From GCA-2688775 sp035288865 (lineage in GTDB: Archaea > Nanobdellota > Nanobdellia > Woesearchaeales > GW2011-AR4): a stretch of DNA of 64,000 nt. Numbering within the stretch: position 1 is the first letter of the stretch; each line of letters opens with the position of its first letter. Of the stretch, positions 58,891 through 64,000 are shown in pieces. The notes under the pieces are model-generated. The model saw nothing but the letters and a program-made list of their open reading frames with translations, had not been told where the DNA came from and ran no database searches. The DNA lies in NCBI GenBank assembly GCA_035288865.1, contig DATDZA010000008.1, positions 6,125-70,124 on the forward strand. The letters are read 5' to 3'. The translations under genes were made by a program, and so were the position numbers.

Positions 58891-60304
58891 CTGGCTCTCC
58901 GCATTGAACACAGCGGCCGTTGGCAGTTTTCTGCTCGAATGGAATGCATCTGCACGTTGCTCCATCAGCTTTTTCTTTAATTAAGTCTTCGCACTTTGTG
59001 CTGCCGCAAAATTGCACTTTTGTCATTTTTTTATTTTTAATTGCGTCAGCAAGCGAATTGATTCCGTTCACCTCGACGATATTACTTTTCAAAAACTCGC
59101 GAGCTTTTTTCAGAAGATTATCTTGTATATGCGCAAGAGTTTCCTCAACTTTTTTTTCAACATCGTGCATTTTACAAATTATTTTTTCATTAGTATCCCG
59201 CCTAACCAATATAACTTGGTCAGCTTCGATATCCTTAGGGCCTATTTCAATTCTCAGAGGAACGCCTTTTAATTCCCATTCATTAAATTTCCATCCCGGA
59301 GTATAACTGTCCCTGTCATCAAGCTCTACGCTATGCCCCTTCATTCTTATTCTTTTAACAACTTCTTTTGATTTATTCAAAATAATTTCTGCATTTCCTT
59401 TGAAAACAATCGGAACAACTATAATCTGAACAGGCGCTAATCTTGGAGGCCAGATTAATCCTTTATCATCGCCGTGGACCATGATTACTGCACCTATTGT
59501 TCTTGTGCTTAAGCCCCATGAAGTAGTGTAAACAAATTTTTCCTGCTCATCTTTATCAAGGAACTTTATACCAAACGGCTTTGAAAAATTCTGCCCGAGC
59601 ATGTGTGATGTCCCCATCTGTAAAGCTTTTCCGTCGGGCATTAGCGCCTCAACTGTTGCTGTGTAGTCAGCTCCTGCAAATTTTTCCTTTTCAGTTTTCT
59701 TTCCAGCAAGTACCGGAATAGCCATGTAATTTTCAATCAAATCAACATATTCAAACAGTTGCTGCATCACTTCTTTTTCAGCATCTTCCTTTGAAGCATG
59801 AGCTGTGTGGCCTTCCTGCCAAAGAAATTCTCTAGTTCTTATAAACGGCTTTGCGTGGCTGAATTCCCATCTAACGACAGAATTCCACTGGTTTAATAAT
59901 AACGGCAAATCTCTCCACGACCTTATCCATTTTGCATAGCTTTCCATCATTACCGTTTCAGATGTCGGGCGTATTGCTAATCTTTCGCTTAATTCAGAAT
60001 TGCCACCTTTAGTGACCCATGCAACTTCAGGAGTGAATCCTTGAAAATGCTTGGCTTCTTTTTTCAATAGGCTTTCCGGAATAAACATGGGGAAATAACA
60101 GTTTTTATGCCCGGAACTTTTTATTTTGTCATCAAAAATCCTCTGAATTTTTTCCCAAACTCCGTAAGAATTCGGTTTCAGGACAATACATCCAGAAACA
60201 GAACTGTAATCTATCAAATCTGCTTTTAACACAACTTGGTTATACCATTCATTAAAATCGGCTGATTTCTTTACAGTTATTCCAATGTCTTCTTTTTGCT
60301 CCAT
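58856..60304 (-). CDS. proS: Prolyl-tRNA synthetase, archaeal type
   Basis: Class II synthetase charging tRNA-Pro. The 482-residue chain is the archaeal/eukaryal form without the bacterial editing insertion. Motif 1 lies around VWEKIQRIFDDKIKSSGHKN, motif 2 around VVRWEFSHAKPFIRTREFLW, and motif 3 around TTSWGLSTRTIGAVIMVHGD. The C-terminal zinc-binding region has FCGSTKCEDL and RCVQCGEPAKFWALFGKNY, ending with the conserved Tyr. A minus-strand TATA box is centred 27 nt upstream. The 35-bp convergent overlap with the unknown 57625 gene is odd but both ends are well formed. Confidence 0.96.
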   Translation of the reverse strand: MEQKEDIGITVKKSADFNEWYNQVVLKADLIDYSSVSGCIVLKPNSYGVWEKIQRIFDDKIKSSGHKNCYFPMFIPESLLKKEAKHFQGFTPEVAWVTKGGNSELSERLAIRPTSETVMMESYAKWIRSWRDLPLLLNQWNSVVRWEFSHAKPFIRTREFLWQEGHTAHASKEDAEKEVMQQLFEYVDLIENYMAIPVLAGKKTEKEKFAGADYTATVEALMPDGKALQMGTSHMLGQNFSKPFGIKFLDKDEQEKFVYTTSWGLSTRTIGAVIMVHGDDKGLIWPPRLAPVQIIVVPIVFKGNAEIILNKSKEVVKRIRMKGHSVELDDRDSYTPGWKFNEWELKGVPLRIEIGPKDIEADQVILVRRDTNEKIICKMHDVEKKVEETLAHIQDNLLKKAREFLKSNIVEVNGINSLADAIKNKKMTKVQFCGSTKCEDLIKEKADGATCRCIPFEQKTANGRCVQCGEPAKFWALFGKNY

Positions 60305-60404
60305 ATAAAGAAAATATTTTTAATTTGTTTATAAAGATTTTGAAAAAAAGTGATTAATAGTTCGTTATAGTTAACTTTAAAAATACAAAGAATATCATTT
60401 TATT

Positions 60405-61079
60405 ATGATTGAAAAAGAGAAAGAAAGCAATAAAACTGCTCCAAAAGAAAAAACTGGAGATATTTCTGCAAAAAAAGAGGACAAGAAAGAATCTGAATCT
60501 AAAAGAGATTTGGATGACAAAAAGCCTTCTAAAACTGTCCTTGAGGAAGAAACTCAAAAAATTCTTGAGGCATCAGAAATAAGCCTGTGGCTTGACAATT
60601 ATGATGATATTTTCTCCGACTTCGACCCGAGGCCCTATTCCTTACGCTCTCTGTCTGATGATTTTCTTGCAGAGGCAAAAAAAGCCAGTCGGGACAAGGA
60701 CGAGAACAGGCTGGAATTAAGATTTTTAATTTCAAATAATCAGAGAGATTCAAAGACCGAGGCAACTATTAAAAAAAGATTAAAGGACCATTTCACTAAA
60801 CATTTAATTCAGATACAGGAAGATTTAATTAAAACAAGGTATCAGGCAATAATCACTGGACTGCTTGGAGTAACTCTCATATTTGCAGCTTCTTATCTTG
60901 ACTCACTCAGCCTCCCTTCCTTTGTATCCAAATTTTTGTTTGTATTATCGGAGCCGGCAGGATGGTTTTTGACATGGTTTGGATTGGACAAGATTTTTTA
61001 TTCTTCCGAATTAAAAAAATCAGAGTATACATTCTATCAGAAAATGATAAAATGCGAAGTAATGTTTGTAAGTTATTAA
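60405..61079 (+). CDS. Membrane protein with a charged N-terminal domain
   Basis: A 224-residue protein. Residues 1-50 are highly charged and probably disordered (Lys/Glu-rich, EKTGDISAKKEDKKESESKR). A helical region with EILEASEISLWLDNYDDIFS-like sequence follows, and two hydrophobic segments near 150-200 (AIITGLLGVTLIFAASYLDS, FVSKFLFVLSEPAGWFLTWF). No family recognised; the two-TM hairpin with a cytoplasmic domain is common in archaeal orphans. A TATA-like sequence is about 27 nt upstream; divergent from proS. Confidence 0.7.
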   Translation: MIEKEKESNKTAPKEKTGDISAKKEDKKESESKRDLDDKKPSKTVLEEETQKILEASEISLWLDNYDDIFSDFDPRPYSLRSLSDDFLAEAKKASRDKDENRLELRFLISNNQRDSKTEATIKKRLKDHFTKHLIQIQEDLIKTRYQAIITGLLGVTLIFAASYLDSLSLPSFVSKFLFVLSEPAGWFLTWFGLDKIFYSSELKKSEYTFYQKMIKCEVMFVSY

Positions 61080-61231
61080 TACTTAATGGTAACTACATGC
61101 TTCCATGTTTCTACGTTGTAAATGTTTGCTGTGGCAATTGAAGGGCCGTTTCCCACGAATCTGCCTTGGTAAATATCATGCCCCTGCACAGAAAGAATTA
61201 GAAACACTGAATTTATTATTCGATATATAGC

Positions 61232-61420
61232 TTACTGTCGCCACCACACATAAGTTAGGTAAGCAGCCGGAAACATAAACAAAAACAGCCAGAGAATTTT
61301 GTATTGCGAAAAAAAGTTTGGCCATTTGAGGGCCAATAATATTCCAAATGAGGTCATGGAAATCTTAAATAAGTCACTCTGCCACCATTTTAATTTGAAT
61401 GTTTTGAAGATGTTAATCAT
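61232..61420 (-). CDS. Small two-helix membrane protein behind the parvulin gene
   Basis: A 62-residue protein with two hydrophobic segments (ISMTSFGILLALKWPNFF and ILWLFLFMFPAAYLTYVWW) and Trp-rich ends. Its ATG begins at the base after the parvulin stop codon, so the two are co-transcribed and possibly coupled. No function can be assigned. The 150 bp between its stop and the end of the gene at 61079 hold nothing I can support. Confidence 0.65.
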   Translation of the reverse strand: MINIFKTFKLKWWQSDLFKISMTSFGILLALKWPNFFSQYKILWLFLFMFPAAYLTYVWWRQ

Positions 61421-61702
61421 TTATTTCACTTCATTCACTTTTATTATATGCCATCCAAACTGCGTTTTAATGGGCTTTGAAATTTCTCCGGATTTTAACG
61501 AGAAGGCCGCGTTCTCAAACTCTTTTACCATTTGATTTCTGCTAAACCAGCCTAAATTTCCACCTTTCTTAGCTGATGGGCAAATTGAAATATTTCGTGC
61601 GACATCTTCAAAATTCTTGCCGTGAGTTATATCATACAAAGCAATATTTGCTTCCTGTTCTGACTTAACAAGAATATGCGACGCGTTTATTTTGTTTGAC
61701 AT
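61421..61702 (-). CDS. Parvulin-type peptidyl-prolyl cis-trans isomerase
   Basis: A 93-residue minimal PpiC/rotamase domain: NASHILVKSEQEANIALYDI, GKNFEDVARNISICPSAKKG, GNLGWFSRNQMVKEFENAAF and TQFGWHIIKVNEV are the canonical blocks, with the two active-site His (SHILV, GWHII) and the Cys/Ser region intact. It has no signal or anchor, so it is cytoplasmic. ATG 61702 is preferred to TTG 61711. Its neighbour upstream is an MFS transporter gene 38 bp away. Confidence 0.93.
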   Translation of the reverse strand: MSNKINASHILVKSEQEANIALYDITHGKNFEDVARNISICPSAKKGGNLGWFSRNQMVKEFENAAFSLKSGEISKPIKTQFGWHIIKVNEVK

Positions 61703-61739
61703 ATTATGCAAGAATAAGGGGGGCTTTTTATTTTTATTG

Positions 61740-62999
61740 CTATGCCTTTCTTTTTTGCGCTGGCATTTGCGGCTCCCACTCCCTTAATTCTGTTCTTAGC
61801 AAGAGCAGTATAATTGCACCCAACACCATCAAAATTCCGTTTAGTAAAACTGAGGCCGCAGACCCAGCCAGATGCGCAATGTAGCCTGTAAACAATGACG
61901 CAAAAGGCTGAACTCCAAAGGCAACTATAAATAATGTGCTCAACACCCTGGCTTTCATGTGAGGCGGTGCCGTAACCTGTATTAGCCCGTTGGTCGTGGC
62001 AAACAGTATCGGTATTAACAGTGCCGAAAGAAACAAACAGGCCATTGAAATATACTGGTTTCTTGAAAGAGCAAAAATAATTATCCATAATCCACTCCAC
62101 AAAACTGCGACTGTGCTTAGCAATCCAATCTTTTTTATTTTATGCGTCATCGGCACGATTATTGTAGAGCCGATAAGGGCGCCTGCGCCGGAAGCTCCCA
62201 TAAGGAATCCTAAAACTTCCGCTCTTCCGTGCAATACATCTGTCGCAATTGCCGGCATGATTTGCATTATGGAAAATCCAAAAAAGGTCATTATCAAAGT
62301 CAAAAACATCAAATCCATTATTATGGGATTATTTTTAATAAATTTAAGTCCGTCAATAAAATCATTTAGGGGATTTCCGTGATGCGGATGAATCACCTGG
62401 CTCGATTTGATTGCAATCAAGCTTGCAATGACTGCTATGAAACTTATACCATTAATCCAGAAAGCAGGCGCCACTCCAAAAATGCCTATAGTCCATCCTG
62501 CAAGAGCCGGCCCAATCATCCTGCTTATCTGCACGATTGAGCTATTTATCACAACTGCTTTTCTTACATTTTCCATGCCTGACAAGTCACCGATAAAGGC
62601 CTGCTGAGCGGGAAGATCAAGGGTACTGACAATTCCCAGCAGCGCGGCTAAAATGTAAATGTGCCAGACCTGAATTAGATTTGTCTGCACCAAAACTGCA
62701 AAGGCTATTGCAAGAATCATGGAAATAAATTGCGTCCAGATTAACAGTCTCCTTCTGTTTATCCTGTCAGCCCACACGCCCGCAAACGGGCCTATAATCA
62801 AAAACGGAATAAACCCGAGCATTGCAACAATTCCCAATTGCAGCTCAGAATTTGTCAGCGTCCACACAACCCAAGCCTGCGCAGTCTGCTGCATCCACGT
62901 TCCAAGCATTGAAATGGTCTGCCCGCCCATGTAAATCCTGAAATCCTTCAGCTTTAATGGGCTGTATCCTTCGATTAATGTGTTAATTATTTTTTTCAT
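61740..62999 (-). CDS. Major facilitator superfamily exporter
   Basis: A 419-residue transporter with about 12 membrane segments, of the MFS_3/EntS-like exporter group: MGGQTISMLGTWMQQTAQAW at TM1, PFAGVWADRINRRRLLIWTQ (the MFS G-x-x-x-D-R motif) after TM2, and FMGASGAGALIGSTIIVPMT in the second half. Such carriers usually export drugs or siderophores; the substrate is unknown. The family is common in bacteria, so transfer is plausible. A minus-strand TATA box is centred 27 nt upstream. Confidence 0.88.
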   Translation of the reverse strand: MKKIINTLIEGYSPLKLKDFRIYMGGQTISMLGTWMQQTAQAWVVWTLTNSELQLGIVAMLGFIPFLIIGPFAGVWADRINRRRLLIWTQFISMILAIAFAVLVQTNLIQVWHIYILAALLGIVSTLDLPAQQAFIGDLSGMENVRKAVVINSSIVQISRMIGPALAGWTIGIFGVAPAFWINGISFIAVIASLIAIKSSQVIHPHHGNPLNDFIDGLKFIKNNPIIMDLMFLTLIMTFFGFSIMQIMPAIATDVLHGRAEVLGFLMGASGAGALIGSTIIVPMTHKIKKIGLLSTVAVLWSGLWIIIFALSRNQYISMACLFLSALLIPILFATTNGLIQVTAPPHMKARVLSTLFIVAFGVQPFASLFTGYIAHLAGSAASVLLNGILMVLGAIILLLLRTELREWEPQMPAQKRKA

Positions 63000-63168
63000 T
63001 TATTGTAAGAATTAATTTAATATATTTAAGGTTAATGAATGAATATAATTGGGAATATTTATTTTTTAGGAATCCAATTTTGCAATGGTGCAACGTGATA
63101 TCGCCTATTTTACTTCATAGTAATAACAGTGGAAACTTTTATAAATCTTACCCGGTTCTACTTTTTAA

Positions 63169-63768
63169 ATGGAAATATTTATCGATAAGAGTGAAGTTAG
63201 TGGAAAAGAAATACTGCGTAAAATTGGAGTTGAAAGACTCCAAGATAGAGTGAGAATTTTATTACTGCGTCCTGATGGAATCATTCCTGCAATGCATTAT
63301 TTTGAAACAAACGTCTCCGAGAGAAGTTTACCTATTGAGATAGAAACTGTGGATAAACTCCCCTTTTCTGATGATAAACAAAAAACAACTACTTTTGACG
63401 ATGTCGGGTTTGGGGCTTATCGCAATTATAATTTTGTAGTTCTTGATTCTTCTCAAGGTCACCCATTTAACGATGTTCTTTTAGGATATATCGCGCTTCT
63501 CAATAAGATGCCACGCCATGAAAGAAAAAGGGTGAAAATAGTTGAAGGTACATATTATGAGCTCCGTTCATTAATGAGAAGCGTGGAAATGAAAGTTCAA
63601 AGGGGGAGGGGCACAACTCATTATGTAACCCAACAACATCCAGATTCCCATGGTCCTAGTGCCGTTTATCTTAATAGTGATTATGTCGTTCGAGGATTAA
63701 GTCATATGGTGGGATTTAATGGCCGCCTCCCTAGAGCTAATTTAGAACAAAGAATAGTATTGCAATAA
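63169..63768 (+). CDS. Protein of unknown function
   Basis: A 199-residue soluble protein of mixed character that I do not recognise. Visible pieces are MEIFIDKSEVSGKEILRKIG at the start, FNDVLLGYIALLNKMPRHER in the middle and THYVTQQHPDSHGPSAVYLN near 155, the last being His-rich. TATA box TTTATAAA is centred 27 nt before the ATG, supporting a leaderless monocistronic gene. It is divergent from the MFS exporter. Confidence 0.65.
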   Translation: MEIFIDKSEVSGKEILRKIGVERLQDRVRILLLRPDGIIPAMHYFETNVSERSLPIEIETVDKLPFSDDKQKTTTFDDVGFGAYRNYNFVVLDSSQGHPFNDVLLGYIALLNKMPRHERKRVKIVEGTYYELRSLMRSVEMKVQRGRGTTHYVTQQHPDSHGPSAVYLNSDYVVRGLSHMVGFNGRLPRANLEQRIVLQ

Positions 63769-63872
63769 TTATTTCTTCAAAAACTAACTGCCATTTTATA
63801 AATATTTATAAATAAAAGAATAATTAATAGAATCAACTCAATATTTAATCCGCGCAGCTCAAATGACCTCCT

Positions 63873-63892
63873 CTGCGGAATAAATTCCGCAG
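63873..63892. terminator. Palindrome between convergent genes
   Basis: CTGCGGAAT-AA-ATTCCGCAG is a perfect 9-bp inverted repeat, 8 bp beyond the stop of the partial minus-strand gene and 105 bp after the plus-strand gene ending at 63768. It may be a processing or termination hairpin, but no T-run follows it on either strand. A TATA-rich stretch (63799-63813) is nearby. Confidence 0.3.
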
Positions 63893-63899
63893 TATCCAT

Positions 63900-64000
63900 T
63901 CAAGCTAAACCATGGTGCTTAGCTTGGTTCAAAATGTACAAAGCTGTGTCGCTAAGCTGATTGTATCCGACGGTAACAGCAGTTCCGCCGCGGCTCCAAA
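63900..64000 (-). CDS. C-terminal end of an unidentified protein (partial)
   Basis: The minus strand from the window edge reads WSRGGTAVTVGYNQLSDTAL, then YILNQAKHHGLA and a TGA at 63900-63902. It has coherent composition for a C-terminal tail of 32 residues, while the other two frames close within 25 codons. I cannot name the protein from this stretch. Confidence 0.4.
   Translation of the reverse strand, partial: WSRGGTAVTVGYNQLSDTALYILNQAKHHGLA

Noticed and set aside
1..64000. CRISPR arrays, insertion sequences, integrase or phage genes.
   Set aside because: No regularly spaced repeats, no transposase or recombinase motifs and no terminal inverted repeats were seen; the only mobile-element trace is the tRNA-Gln 3' duplicate.

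Overview
The window comes from an AT-rich archaeon. Archaeal or archaeal/eukaryal-type markers include ribosomal protein S3Ae (eS1), the termination nuclease aCPSF1/FttA, a proteasome beta subunit, Bud32 of KEOPS, type II methionine aminopeptidase, archaeal-type ProRS, TrmB-family regulators and two tRNA genes with introns at position 37/38. About two dozen genes have a TATA box centred 25-29 nt before the start codon, so most mRNAs should be leaderless. A few genes carry Shine-Dalgarno sequences instead. The compact layout, the many orphan genes and the patchy bacterial-type genes (gyrB, fabI, an MFS exporter) would suit a DPANN-type lineage, but I cannot fix the phylum.

Layout. 0-10.3 kb: purine synthesis (purL-purQ-purS, purE-purC, then purB fused to a helix-turn-helix domain) with orphans, a PfkB-like protein and an inositol-phosphatase family protein between them; purM (29.9 kb) and prs (56.7 kb) lie apart. 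10.4-20.9 kb: an osmotic-stress-like island with two paralogous small membrane proteins behind near-identical promoters, two cation:proton antiporters, trehalose synthase TreT, an operon of a GT4-HAD fusion plus two MscS channels, an HxlR-type regulator, and two antiporter fragments at its edges. 20.9-29.8 kb: a carboxylate-amine ligase/amidohydrolase operon, thiC, fabI, a DedA protein and a large repeat protein with a LysM-like segment. 31-39.9 kb: zinc ribbon, gyrB, S3Ae, intron-bearing tRNA-Gln, TrmB regulator, Bud32.

39.9-48.2 kb is a histidine locus: a possible His-codon leader, tRNA-His, then hisG, hisC-HAD, hisB, hisH, hisF, hisA-hisI-hisE and hisD, closed by histidyl-tRNA synthetase. 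The fusions cover all steps from PRPP and ATP to histidine if the HAD domain is the histidinol-phosphate phosphatase. 48.2-64 kb holds housekeeping genes (map, aCPSF1, psmB, prs, proS, ppiC), a second TrmB regulator, a surface protein, an MFS exporter and more orphans.

The points I find most notable are the His leader/tRNA-His arrangement, the HTH-PurB fusion with its repeat-bearing promoter, the HisA-HisI-HisE fusion, and the osmo-island with duplicated operators, a symmetric shared TATA box and a split antiporter at its borders. All calls rest on reading the sequence; no database search was run.
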